Positions 34,327-42,950 of a stretch of 57,770 nucleotides of DNA are shown piece by piece (within the stretch, counting starts at the first letter, position 1; every line of letters begins with the position of its first letter). Under the pieces are notes generated by a model. The model was given only the letters and a program-made list of their open reading frames with translations, made no database searches and was not told the DNA's origin. Source of the DNA: Methyloversatilis sp. (lineage in GTDB: Bacteria; Pseudomonadota; Gammaproteobacteria; Burkholderiales; Rhodocyclaceae); assembly GCF_030696805.1 (NCBI RefSeq), contig NZ_JAUYRO010000086.1, forward strand, positions 1 to 57,770. Reading direction: 5' to 3'. A program made the translations under genes and the position numbers.

Positions 34327-35841
34327 ATGCGCTATGCCGACCCCGGTCAACCCGGTTCGAAACTCACTTTCAAGGCCCGCTACGACAATTTCATCGGCGG
34401 CGAGTGGGTACCGCCAGTTGAAGGCCAGTACTTCGACAATACGACACCGGTCACTGGCAAAGTGTTCTGCCAGGTTGCCCGTTCGCAGGCCGCCGACATC
34501 GAACTTGCGCTGGATGCCGCTCACAAGGCGCGCGAAGGCTGGGCCCGCACTGCGCCAGCGCAACGCGCCGCCGTGCTGTTCAGGATCGCCGACCGCCTCG
34601 AAGCCAATCTTGAGTTGCTGGCCGTCGCCGAAACCTGGGAAAACGGCAAACCGGTGCGGGAAACCCTGGCTGCCGACATCCCGCTCGCGATCGACCACTT
34701 CCGCTACTTCGCCAGCTGCATCAGGGCGCAGGAAGGCGCGCTGTCGGAAATCGACGAAACCACCGTCGCTTACCATTTCCACGAACCGCTGGGCGTTGTC
34801 GGGCAGATCATTCCGTGGAACTTCCCGATCCTGATGGCTGCGTGGAAAATCGCACCGGCTCTGGCTGCGGGCAACTGCATCGTGATGAAGCCGGCGGAGC
34901 AGACCCCGGTCAGCCTGCTGGTCCTGATCGAACTGATCCAGGACCTGCTGCCGCCGGGCATCCTGAACATCGTCAATGGTTTCGGCATCGAAGCCGGCAA
35001 GCCGCTGGCCACCAACAAGCGCATCGCAAAGATCGCCTTCACCGGGGAAACTACGACCGGGCGACTGATCATGCAATATGCTTCGCAGAACATAATCCCC
35101 TCGACCGTGGAGCTGGGCGGCAAGTCACCGAACGTGTTCTTCGACGATGTGATGGACGCCGACGACGACTACTTCGACAAGTGCCTGGAAGGTTTCGCGA
35201 TGTTTTCGCTGAACCAGGGTGAAGTGTGCACCTGCCCGAGCCGAGCGCTGGTCCAGGAAAACATTGCTGACAAGTTCATCGAGCGCGCCATCGCCCGCGT
35301 GAATCAGGTGCGCGGCGGTCACCCGCTCGATACCGACACCATGATCGGCGCCCAGGCCAGTTCCGACCAGCACGAAAAGATCCTGTCCTACATCGACATC
35401 GGCCGTCAGGAAGGCGCGGAAGTGCTGACCGGCGGCAGCGTGCGCAAGGAAGCGGAAGCGGGCGGTTACTACATCCAGCCGACCGTGCTGAAGGGGCACA
35501 ACAAGATGCGCGTGTTCCAGGAAGAAATCTTCGGCCCGGTGCTTGCGCTCACCACCTTCAAGGACGAAGCCGACGCGCTGGCCATCGCCAACGACACGCT
35601 GTACGGTCTGGGTGCCGGCCTGTGGTCGCGTTCGGTGCATCGCACCTACCGCATGGGACGCGCCATCCAGGCCGGCCGCGTATGGACCAACTGCTACCAC
35701 CTGTACCCGGCGCATGCCGCTTTCGGTGGCTACAAGCAGTCGGGCATCGGCCGCGAAAACCACAAGATGATGCTGGACCACTACCAGCAGACCAAGAATC
35801 TGCTGGTGAGCTACTCGACGAAGGCGCTCGGATTCTTCTGA
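34327..35841 (+). CDS. NAD-dependent aldehyde dehydrogenase (ExaC/AldB-type)
   Basis: This 504-residue tetramer-type aldehyde dehydrogenase oxidises acetaldehyde or similar aldehydes to acids. Asn165 (IIPWNFP), Glu262 (VELGGKSP) and the nucleophile Cys301 ([11 protein letters not shown]) are in place. The sequence ending [16 protein letters not shown] is typical of the group that works with PQQ or NAD alcohol dehydrogenases. CGAGGAG precedes the ATG at 34327. Divergent from a GAF regulator and followed by a DUF779 gene, the usual partner of this dehydrogenase group. Confidence 0.92.
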   Translation: MRYADPGQPGSKLTFKARYDNFIGGEWVPPVEGQYFDNTTPVTGKVFCQVARSQAADIELALDAAHKAREGWARTAPAQRAAVLFRIADRLEANLELLAVAETWENGKPVRETLAADIPLAIDHFRYFASCIRAQEGALSEIDETTVAYHFHEPLGVVGQIIPWNFPILMAAWKIAPALAAGNCIVMKPAEQTPVSLLVLIELIQDLLPPGILNIVNGFGIEAGKPLATNKRIAKIAFTGETTTGRLIMQYASQNIIPSTVELGGKSPNVFFDDVMDADDDYFDKCLEGFAMFSLNQGEVCTCPSRALVQENIADKFIERAIARVNQVRGGHPLDTDTMIGAQASSDQHEKILSYIDIGRQEGAEVLTGGSVRKEAEAGGYYIQPTVLKGHNKMRVFQEEIFGPVLALTTFKDEADALAIANDTLYGLGAGLWSRSVHRTYRMGRAIQAGRVWTNCYHLYPAHAAFGGYKQSGIGRENHKMMLDHYQQTKNLLVSYSTKALGFF

Positions 35842-36025
35842 TCCTGCGAGGTGGCAGCGCGGTCCGGATCGCCGCGGCAAGGTGAGCCGGATCGGTGAAG
35901 GGGCGGACGGTCAGATCGTTCGCCTCTTCGTCCATCCGAGACTGTATCATTCATACAAAATATCAATTAATCATTGGTTTGAAGCTGTTATCTCGATTCA
36001 ATTTCATGATTTGCGAGGCAACATC

Positions 36026-36403
36026 ATGGTGACCCGCGTATCCGCCACACCGCTGGCGCTGGACTGGATAGACCGGCTGGCGCGCAAGCACGGCCCGCTG
36101 ATGTTCCATCAGTCGGGCGGCTGCTGCGACGGCAGCGCGCCGATGTGCTACCCGCAGGGCGAATTCACGCTCGGCAATTCCGATGTGCAGCTGGGCGAAA
36201 TCGGCGGCATGCCTTTCTGGATGAGCGAATCGCAGTTCGAGTACTGGCAGCACACCCACCTGATCATCGATGCAGTGCCCGGACGGGGCGCCGGCTTTTC
36301 GATCGAAGCGCCTGAAGGCATCCGCTTCCTGACCCGCTCGCGGCTGTACGAACCGCACGAAGAGGCCGAACTGGTGCTGCTGGGCGCGCCGGCGCACGGC
36401 TGA
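36026..36403 (+). CDS. DUF779 protein associated with aldehyde dehydrogenase
   Basis: This 125-residue protein has the DUF779 N-terminal block LMFHQSGGCCDGSAPMCY with a Cys pair and a third Cys, and the central FWMSESQFEYWQHTHLIIDA (in two parts). Its function is unknown; the family is often beside aldehyde dehydrogenases, as here. It starts 184 bp after the dehydrogenase at ATG 36026 behind GAGG. The gap is AT-rich (35950-36010) and may hold a separate promoter. The cysteines could bind a metal or react with aldehyde; this is inference. Confidence 0.85.
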   Translation: MVTRVSATPLALDWIDRLARKHGPLMFHQSGGCCDGSAPMCYPQGEFTLGNSDVQLGEIGGMPFWMSESQFEYWQHTHLIIDAVPGRGAGFSIEAPEGIRFLTRSRLYEPHEEAELVLLGAPAHG

Positions 36404-36430
36404 GGTGTGCGCCGCCGCCTTCCGACGGAC

Positions 36431-37657
36431 TCAGTCGGACTGCAGGAAGCGCTCGACCAGTCGCGTCCAGTAAGCCACGCCGAGCGGAATGACCGCATCG
36501 TTGAAGTCGTAGCGCGGGTTGTGCAGCATGCAGCCGCCGCCTTCTTCATGGCCGGGGCGCGACCCGCCATCCGGCCCGCCGCCATTGCCGAGCCAGATGT
36601 AGCAACCCGGCCTGCATTCGAGCATGTAGGCGAAATCTTCCGCTCCCATGCTCGGTGGATAGTTCGTGCGTACCGCCGCCTCCCCCATCAACTCGTGCCC
36701 GACGGCCGCGCAGAATGACGCCTCGGCCGGGCTATTCACGGTCGGTGGATAGCCGCGCCGGTAGCTGACCGCAACCGTCACGCCATGCGCCGCCGCCACA
36801 CCTTCCGCGACACGCCGGATGCCCGCTTCGAGCTGGTCGCGCACCTCGGGCGAAAACGCCCGTGCCGTGCCGCGCAGCGTGGCCGACTGCGGAATGACGT
36901 TGTAGGCCTCGCCGGCATGAAACTGCGTGATGCTGACCACGCCGCAATCCACCGGCGACACATTGCGCGACACGATGGATTGCAGCGCCTGCACGATGGC
37001 CGCGCCGGCCAGCACCGGGTCGGCGCCCAGATGCGGCATCGCGGCATGTGCGCCGCGACCTTCGATCACGATTTCGATCTCGTCGCTGCTGGCCATGGCC
37101 GGCCCGTCATGCACCGCCATTTCGCCGACCGGCAGGCCGGGCCAGTTGTGCAGCCCGAACACCGCCTGCATCGGAAAGCGCTCGAACAGGCCGTCCGCGA
37201 TCATCGCCGCAGCGCCGCCCCTGCCCTCCTCGGCCGGCTGGAAGATGAAATTCACCGTGCCGTCGAAACAGCGGGTCGCCGCCAGATACTCGGCCGCGGC
37301 CAGCAGCATCGCGGTATGGCCATCGTGGCCGCAGCCGTGCATGCGCCCGGAATGGGTCGAGCGATGGGCAAAGGTGTTCTGTTCGGTCATCGGCAGCGCG
37401 TCCATGTCGGCGCGCAGTCCGATGGCCGCCTTGCCGTGGCCTGCGCGAAGCACGCCGACCACACCGGTGCGGCCGATGCCCTCATGCACTTCGATGCCGG
37501 ACGCGCGCAGCGTGCGCGCCACGATCGCGGCGGTGCGCGTTTCCTCGTAAGCCAGTTCCGGATGGGCATGCAGGTCGCGCCGGATCGACGTCCAGCGGGC
37601 ATGCCGTTCGCCCAGTGCGTCGACCAGCGGATGCGCGCTTTTGTGGGCGCTGCTCAT
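36431..37657 (-). CDS. M20 amidohydrolase (hippurate hydrolase-like)
   Basis: This 408-residue peptidase-M20 family enzyme cleaves N-acyl amino acids. Dinuclear metal motifs are clear: RADMDALPM, MHGCGHDGHTAML, QPAEEGRGG, and HNWP. The dimerisation/lid domain lies in about 190-300, and the final metal His is in CMLHNPRYDFND. The ATG at 37657 has only a weak ribosome site and lies 10 bp after the MEKHLA gene stop, so it likely depends on upstream translation. Cytoplasmic, no signal peptide. Confidence 0.9.
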   Translation of the reverse strand: MSSAHKSAHPLVDALGERHARWTSIRRDLHAHPELAYEETRTAAIVARTLRASGIEVHEGIGRTGVVGVLRAGHGKAAIGLRADMDALPMTEQNTFAHRSTHSGRMHGCGHDGHTAMLLAAAEYLAATRCFDGTVNFIFQPAEEGRGGAAAMIADGLFERFPMQAVFGLHNWPGLPVGEMAVHDGPAMASSDEIEIVIEGRGAHAAMPHLGADPVLAGAAIVQALQSIVSRNVSPVDCGVVSITQFHAGEAYNVIPQSATLRGTARAFSPEVRDQLEAGIRRVAEGVAAAHGVTVAVSYRRGYPPTVNSPAEASFCAAVGHELMGEAAVRTNYPPSMGAEDFAYMLECRPGCYIWLGNGGGPDGGSRPGHEEGGGCMLHNPRYDFNDAVIPLGVAYWTRLVERFLQSD

Positions 37658-37667
37658 TGCAATGATC

Positions 37668-38114
37668 TCACTGCAATTCCTCGACTTCCGAAAACATCGC
37701 CGCCTGTCCGCAGAACTGGCCGTCCGCATCGAGCACCTTCCACACCGTGGCGTGGCTGATGCGGAAAAGCGTGCCGTCGCGGCGCACCCGCACGCCGCAG
37801 TAGTCGCTGATATAGCCCTGCTGGGTCACCATTTCGAGCAGGCGTGCCCGTTCGTCGCGTTCCGGCTCGCGCGCCGACAGGCGCGACGGCAGCGTGACGA
37901 ATTCGTCCCACGCGTAGCCGAACAGTCGCTGCGCGAACAGGTTGGCGTAATTGAATACCGGATCGCGCTGGGTGCCGTGCGACACCAGCGCGAAATGCGC
38001 GTTGTAAAGCGTGAGCGCATCCGACGGCAACCGCTGGCCGGTCAGGCGCTCGAAGCTCTCGGCCAGCAGACGGCTGTGTTCGCGCAGGAACTTGTGATCG
38101 GGCATTACGCTCAT
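37668..38114 (-). CDS. MEKHLA-domain (PAS-like) protein
   Basis: This 148-residue protein consists of one MEKHLA domain, a PAS-related fold: DPVFNYANLFAQRLFGYAW near residue 55 and RRDGTLFRISHATVWKVLD near the end. MEKHLA domains are usually in plant HD-ZIP III factors and small bacterial proteins, and their ligand is unknown. The start codon may be ATG 38114 or the Met three codons further in; neither has a clear ribosome site. Its start is just 24 bp from the divergent exonuclease start. It leads into the M20 gene. Confidence 0.82.
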   Translation of the reverse strand: MSVMPDHKFLREHSRLLAESFERLTGQRLPSDALTLYNAHFALVSHGTQRDPVFNYANLFAQRLFGYAWDEFVTLPSRLSAREPERDERARLLEMVTQQGYISDYCGVRVRRDGTLFRISHATVWKVLDADGQFCGQAAMFSEVEELQ

Positions 38115-38138
38115 GACGCGAACGATACCATCGCCACC

Positions 38139-39179
38139 ATGCGCCGCGACCTCATCACCCTGCGCCCTGAAGGGCTTTACTGCCCTGCCGGCGACTTCTT
38201 CATCGACCCCTGGCGGCCGGTCGAACGCGCCGTCATCACGCATGCCCACGCCGACCATGCGCGCACCGGGCACCGCCGCTATCTGGCCAGCGCCGAGGGC
38301 GAGCGGGTGCTGCGCGCGCGGCTGGGCGACATCACGCTGCAGACGCTGCCCTGGGGCGAACGCATATATATAGGGGATGCGGCAGTGTCGCTGCACCCGG
38401 CCGGTCACGTGCTCGGTTCGGCACAGATCAGGGTCGAGGTCGCTGGCGAGGTTTGGGTCGCCTCGGGCGACTACAAACTCGAGCCGGACGCGACCTGCAC
38501 GGCATTCGACCCGGTGCGGGCGCATACCTTCATCACCGAATCGACCTTCGGTCTGCCGATCTACCGCTGGCCGGCGCAGGACACGCTGTTCGCCGAACTC
38601 AACCAGTGGTGGCGCGGCAACGCCGACGCCGGGCGCGCCAGCGTGGTGTTCGCCTACGCGTTCGGCAAGTCGCAGCGCATCCTGGCCGGCCTCGATCCCG
38701 CAATCGGCCCCATCGTGTGCCATGGTGCGGTCGAGGCGCTGAACCGCGCCTACCGCGACAGCGGCGTCGCCCTGCCCGCCACCGTCATGGTGTCGGACGG
38801 CCTGGACGCCGCGGCGCTGCGCCGTGCGCTGGTCATCGCACCGCCGTCGGCGCAGTCCACATCGTGGATGAAGCGCTTCGCCGACTACGCCGACTGCTTC
38901 GCGTCAGGCTGGATGCAGGTGCGCGGCGCGCGCCGGCGGCGCGGCGTCGATCGCGGTCTGGTGATGTCGGACCACGCCGACTGGCCGGGGCTGCTGAGCG
39001 CCATCGGCGCCACCGGCGCCTCGCGCGTCATCGTCACCCATGGTCATGTGCAGCCGCTGGTGCGCTGGCTGACCGAACACGGGCTTGAAGCCGGCGCCTT
39101 TGCGACCACCTTCGGCCAGGATGCCGACGACGAAGATCCGCCGGCGGGCGTCGGTGCACCGACCGGCAACAGCGAGTGA
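38139..39179 (+). CDS. Ligase-associated DNA exonuclease (metallo-beta-lactamase fold)
   Basis: This 346-residue protein has a metallo-beta-lactamase/beta-CASP fold. Metal motifs are THAHADHARTGH (HxHxDH), HPAGHVLGSAQI and SGDY, followed by MSDHADW in the C-terminal part. It matches the ligase-associated exonuclease group, which occurs in operons with an ATP-dependent ligase, a DEXH helicase and a phosphoesterase for a presumed DNA repair route. The ligase is present at 41225 but separated by two PEP-CTERM genes. Helicase and phosphoesterase are not in the window. The start is 24 bp from the divergent MEKHLA gene. Confidence 0.88.
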   Translation: MRRDLITLRPEGLYCPAGDFFIDPWRPVERAVITHAHADHARTGHRRYLASAEGERVLRARLGDITLQTLPWGERIYIGDAAVSLHPAGHVLGSAQIRVEVAGEVWVASGDYKLEPDATCTAFDPVRAHTFITESTFGLPIYRWPAQDTLFAELNQWWRGNADAGRASVVFAYAFGKSQRILAGLDPAIGPIVCHGAVEALNRAYRDSGVALPATVMVSDGLDAAALRRALVIAPPSAQSTSWMKRFADYADCFASGWMQVRGARRRRGVDRGLVMSDHADWPGLLSAIGATGASRVIVTHGHVQPLVRWLTEHGLEAGAFATTFGQDADDEDPPAGVGAPTGNSE

Positions 39180-39357
39180 CCGGCCACGGTCTCGCGGCCG
39201 ATTGACGCCCGGTCCAGCGTCTGACTCCCATCGAAGGTGCCGACACCCCCGCCGGCATCTCGGGTCAGAGATAGTCCGAGAGGACTATCTGCTTTCATCA
39301 ACCGGCAATACTCCTGCGTCACCGTCCGGGCTCTTTCACGCGTCCCGGTGTCATTCC

Positions 39358-40269
39358 ATGTTCCGCAAACATCTCGCGGCCGCGCTCGTCCTGATTGCCT
39401 CTGGCTCTGCATCTGCCGCCATCAATCAACTTGATCTGGCCGACTACCGTCTGGTCGCCACCTATGACCTGCCGTCGGTTCAGGCGTCCGAAGCGTCGGC
39501 GGTTACCTGGAACTGGGATACCGACACGCTGTTCGTGCTCGGCGACGAAGGCGATTACGTCGTCGAGGTGAACAAGCAGGGTCAGCAGATCAGTTCGATG
39601 AACCTGTTCGGCTTCGACGACACCGAAGGGCTGAGCTATATCGGCAACGGTCAGTTCGTTCTCGTCGAGGAACGGCTGCAGGACGTCTATCGCTTCAGCT
39701 ACACGGCGGGCGGCGCGATCGGTCGCAACACGCTGCCTTCGGTGTCCGTTGGTCCGACGGTCGGCAATGTGGGGCTGGAAGGCCTGTCATACGACCCGCT
39801 GAGCGGCCGCTTCATCCTGGTGAAGGAAAAGACGCCGCAGGCGGTTTATGACGCGTCGCTCGACTTCACCACAGGCAGCGCCAGTGTGACCGAGCTGGTG
39901 CCGCCGGCCAACCCGTTCGTACGCCTGTTCGGCACGCTGGACCTGTCCGACGTGCAGACGCTGACCACTGTCGCGTCGCTGCGCGGCACCGCTGACCAGG
40001 ACAACCTGCTCATCTACAGCCAGGAAACGCCGCGTCTGATGGAAGTCACGCGCAGCGGCGAGGTGCTGAGCCAGTTCGACTTCTCTGCCATCGCTGACGA
40101 CGCCGAGGGCGTGACCATCGACGGCAACGGTGTCATCTACATCGTCGGCGAAACGCCCCGCCTGTATGTGCTGGCGCCCATGGCACCCGTTCCCGAACCT
40201 GAAGGCTGGGCGCTGCTGCTGGCAGGTCTCGGCCTGATCGGCGTCACCGCCCGCCGCCGTCTGTCCTGA
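39358..40269 (+). CDS. PEP-CTERM protein with SdiA-regulated (YjiK-like) beta-propeller
   Basis: This 303-residue secreted protein has a signal peptide (about 1-20, GSASA|AI), a beta-propeller of the SdiA-regulated/YjiK type (AVTWNWDTDTLFVLGDEGD, GFDDTEGLSYIGNGQFVLV, GLEGLSYDPLSGRFILVKEK, each split here) and a C-terminal sorting signal: VPEPEGWALLL, hydrophobic helix, then RRR. PEP-CTERM signals are cut by exosortase, which is not in the window. Its function is unknown; the propeller may bind a sugar or lipid phosphate. It is on the same strand as the next PEP-CTERM gene. Confidence 0.87.
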   Translation: MFRKHLAAALVLIASGSASAAINQLDLADYRLVATYDLPSVQASEASAVTWNWDTDTLFVLGDEGDYVVEVNKQGQQISSMNLFGFDDTEGLSYIGNGQFVLVEERLQDVYRFSYTAGGAIGRNTLPSVSVGPTVGNVGLEGLSYDPLSGRFILVKEKTPQAVYDASLDFTTGSASVTELVPPANPFVRLFGTLDLSDVQTLTTVASLRGTADQDNLLIYSQETPRLMEVTRSGEVLSQFDFSAIADDAEGVTIDGNGVIYIVGETPRLYVLAPMAPVPEPEGWALLLAGLGLIGVTARRRLS

Positions 40270-40298
40270 TCCGTTCAATCCAACAAGGAGGTCACACC

Positions 40299-40946
40299 AT
40301 GAACAAGCTTCTCGCAGCACTGCTCGTCGCCGGTTTCGCATCGCAGGCCCAGGCCGATGTCCGCATCACGGAGTGGATGTACTCGGGCGGCAGCGGCGAA
40401 TTCATCGAATTCACCAACCTGGGCACCTCGGCGGTCGATTTCACCGGCTGGAGTTATGACGACGACAGCCGTCTTGTCGGCGGATTCGACCTCAGCGGCT
40501 TTGGTCTGGTGGGTGCAGGCGAATCGGTCATCATCACCGAGATCGACGCAGCGACCTTCCGTCTCGACTGGACTCTGGCCGGCAGCGTGAAGGTGCTGGG
40601 TGGCTACACCAACAACATCGGTCGCGCCGACGAACTGAACCTGTTTGATGGCGCCGGCTCGCTGGTCGATCGCCTGACCTATGGCGACAACGCTGCTGCC
40701 GGTGGCCCGCGCACCCAGAACTTCAGCGGCCGAGCCACCTCGGCTGCCGCACTCGGTGCCAACGACGCAACGCTGTGGGTGCGGTCGTCGGTCGGCGACG
40801 TCGAAGGTTCATATGCATCGCTCAGCGGTGCTGTAGCCAGCCCCGGCGTCACGGCCTTTGCCGCTGCAGTGCCGGAACCCGAAACCTATGCCATGTTGCT
40901 GGCCGGTCTCGGTCTGATCGGCTTCATGGCCCGTCGCCGCGCCTGA
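40299..40946 (+). CDS. PEP-CTERM protein with lamin-tail (LTD) domain
   Basis: This 215-residue exported protein has a signal peptide (about 1-19, SQAQA|DV), one LTD domain (RITEWMYSGGSGEFIEFTN and GESVIITEIDAATFRLDW) and a PEP-CTERM tail (VPEPETYAMLLAGLGLIGF, then ARRRA). A near-perfect Shine-Dalgarno AAGGAGGT suggests strong expression. Bacterial LTD domains occur in surface proteins and nucleases; here no nuclease is attached. It ends in a strong terminator at 40967-40990. Confidence 0.88.
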   Translation: MNKLLAALLVAGFASQAQADVRITEWMYSGGSGEFIEFTNLGTSAVDFTGWSYDDDSRLVGGFDLSGFGLVGAGESVIITEIDAATFRLDWTLAGSVKVLGGYTNNIGRADELNLFDGAGSLVDRLTYGDNAAAGGPRTQNFSGRATSAAALGANDATLWVRSSVGDVEGSYASLSGAVASPGVTAFAAAVPEPETYAMLLAGLGLIGFMARRRA

Positions 40947-40966
40947 TCTTTCTGCGCGCAGACAGA

Positions 40967-40990
40967 CGCCGGCCGCTGGCCGGCGTTTTT
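40967..40990 (+). terminator. Rho-independent terminator after the LTD gene
   Basis: The 8-bp stem CGCCGGCC/GGCCGGCG with a 3-nt loop is followed by TTTTT. It ends the PEP-CTERM pair and so isolates the ATP ligase downstream from that transcript. Confidence 0.88.
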
Positions 40991-41040
40991 CGTAGACTGA
41001 TCAACTGTTGCTGCGCCCATCCCAATTGACTTGCTGCCCC

Positions 41041-41071
41041 GTAGGTTGGGGTGAGCGCAGCGATGCCCAAC
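41041..41071 (+). repeat. REP-like element, single plus copy
   Basis: Exact 31-bp copy located 50 bp after the terminator and 153 bp before the DNA ligase start. The rest of the 41072-41224 interval shows no gene, though an unlikely in-frame extension of the ligase runs through it. Confidence 0.92.
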
Positions 41072-41224
41072 GATCCCGCTGTGCCCGTTGGCGAGCGCGG
41101 CGCGCAGGGCCTCGCGGTCGAACTGCGCGCGCAGCGGCGGGATAGTGCGGCACTGCGGATCGAAGTGGCCGAACCACTGCACTGGCGCGCCATCAAACCG
41201 GCGTCCCCCGGTTACGATGATCCG

Positions 41225-42856
41225 ATGCAGCGTTTCGCCGCCCTCTACCTCTCACTCGACAGCAATACTTCGACCCGCCATCGCGTGCAGGCGATGCAGG
41301 ACTACTTTGCGCAGGTGCCGGCGGAAGACGCCGCGTGGGCGGTCTACTTCCTCGCTGGCGGCAAGCCACGGCAGGCGGTGGGCACCCGCGTGCTGCGCGA
41401 AACCGGCGCCCGTGCGGCCGGCATGCCGGACTGGCTGTTCGACGAATGCTACGAGGCGGTCGGCGATCTGGCGGAAACGCTGGCGCTGATCCTGCCGCCT
41501 CCGGGAGCCGTCAGCGACCTGCCGCTGCATCACTGGGTCGGCGTGCTGGGCGCCCTGCGCGCCTCATCCCCCGACGAAAAGCCCGGCCAGCTGATCGAAG
41601 CCTGGCACGTGCTGGGCAGCGGCGAGCGCTTCCTGTTCAACAAGCTCATCACCGGCGCGCTGCGCGTCGGCGTGTCACGCCTGCTCGTCACTCGGGCGTT
41701 GGCGGCGTTCGCGCGGGTGCCGGCCGAACTCGTCGCGCAGCGCCTGATCGGCTATCTGGCGGCCGACCCGGCGCGCACCGGCATGGGTGCCGCGCGTTTT
41801 GCCGCGCTGGTAGCCCCTGCCGGCGACGACGAAACCGGCATGCAGCCCTACCCTTTCTTCCTCGCCCATCCGCTGCAGACCGCTCCCGCCGAGTCGCTCG
41901 GGGATCCCGCCGACTGGCTGGCCGAGTGGAAGTGGGACGGCATCCGCGCCCAGCTGGTGCGCCGCGCCGGCGAGGCCGCGCTGTGGTCGCGCGGCGAAGA
42001 ACTGATCAGCGAACGATTTCCGGAATTGATCGAGGCGGCGGCTTCGCTGCCCGACGGCTGCGTGCTCGATGGCGAAGTGCTCGCCTGGCGTGGCGACGTA
42101 CCGCTGCCGTTTGCGCAGCTGCAGACCCGCATCACCCGCAAGCGCCTGACGCGCCGCCTGCTCGACGAAGTACCCACTGTTTTCATGGCGTACGACCTGA
42201 TCGAACACGACGGTGCAGACCTGCGTTCAGAGACGCAGTCCGCCCGACGCGGGCGGCTCGAAATTGTGCTCGCCGACACGGCGACGCCGGTGCTGCGCTT
42301 GTCGCCGTTGCTGCGCGGCGATTGGCGTGCGCTCGCCACAGAGCGGGATCTCGCCCGCGAGCGCGGCGTCGAGGGCCTGATGCTCAAGCGTGCCGACGCG
42401 CCTTACGGCATCGGCCGCACCAAACTCGACCCGCGCGGACAGTGGTGGAAATGGAAGATCGACCCCTACACGATCGACGCCGTGCTGATCTACGCCCAGC
42501 GCGGCCACGGCCGACGCGCCGGGCTTTACAGCGACTACACCTTTGCGCTCTGGTCGGTCGCCGCCGACGGCACGCGCACGCTGGTGCCGTTCGCCAAGGC
42601 CTATTCCGGCCTGTCGGACGCCGAAATGCGCGAGGTCGACGCCTTCATCCGCAGTCACACGATCGAACGCTTCGGCCCGGTCTGCTCGGTCACGCCCGAA
42701 CTGGTATTCGAACTGGGTTTCGAAGGCATACAGAAGTCGCCGCGCCACAAGTCCGGCATCGCGGTGCGCTTCCCGCGCATGCTGAGGCGGCGGCTGGACA
42801 AGCCTGCTGCCGAGGCGGATACGATTGACGCGCTGCGCGCGCTGATCGGCGTGTGA
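41225..42856 (+). CDS. ATP-dependent DNA ligase (ligase-associated system type)
   Basis: This 543-residue ligase has an N-terminal DNA-binding domain (about 1-210), a nucleotidyltransferase core with the AMP-lysine in EWKWDGIRAQL, and an OB-fold. Further motifs are visible: SRGEELISERFP, DGEVLAW, VEGLMLKR and WWKWKIDP. This length and layout fit the bacterial ligase that pairs with the exonuclease gene at 38139. It probably complements the essential NAD-dependent LigA in repair. The ATG at 41225 was chosen because homology starts there; sequence upstream runs into the REP. Confidence 0.9.
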   Translation: MQRFAALYLSLDSNTSTRHRVQAMQDYFAQVPAEDAAWAVYFLAGGKPRQAVGTRVLRETGARAAGMPDWLFDECYEAVGDLAETLALILPPPGAVSDLPLHHWVGVLGALRASSPDEKPGQLIEAWHVLGSGERFLFNKLITGALRVGVSRLLVTRALAAFARVPAELVAQRLIGYLAADPARTGMGAARFAALVAPAGDDETGMQPYPFFLAHPLQTAPAESLGDPADWLAEWKWDGIRAQLVRRAGEAALWSRGEELISERFPELIEAAASLPDGCVLDGEVLAWRGDVPLPFAQLQTRITRKRLTRRLLDEVPTVFMAYDLIEHDGADLRSETQSARRGRLEIVLADTATPVLRLSPLLRGDWRALATERDLARERGVEGLMLKRADAPYGIGRTKLDPRGQWWKWKIDPYTIDAVLIYAQRGHGRRAGLYSDYTFALWSVAADGTRTLVPFAKAYSGLSDAEMREVDAFIRSHTIERFGPVCSVTPELVFELGFEGIQKSPRHKSGIAVRFPRMLRRRLDKPAAEADTIDALRALIGV

Positions 42857-42950
42857 CGGAACGGGGCGGGAAGACTGGTCATTTCGGACTATGGACGGTG
42901 TGTATCGATGCGTTTATCCTATGCTTGATCGATTCCTCCGGAATATTTCA

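Noticed and set aside
41051-41224. N-terminal extension of the DNA ligase into the REP-like element
   Set aside because: The extra 58 codons come from the REP and spacer and have no ligase homology; the Met at 41225 fits the family start.
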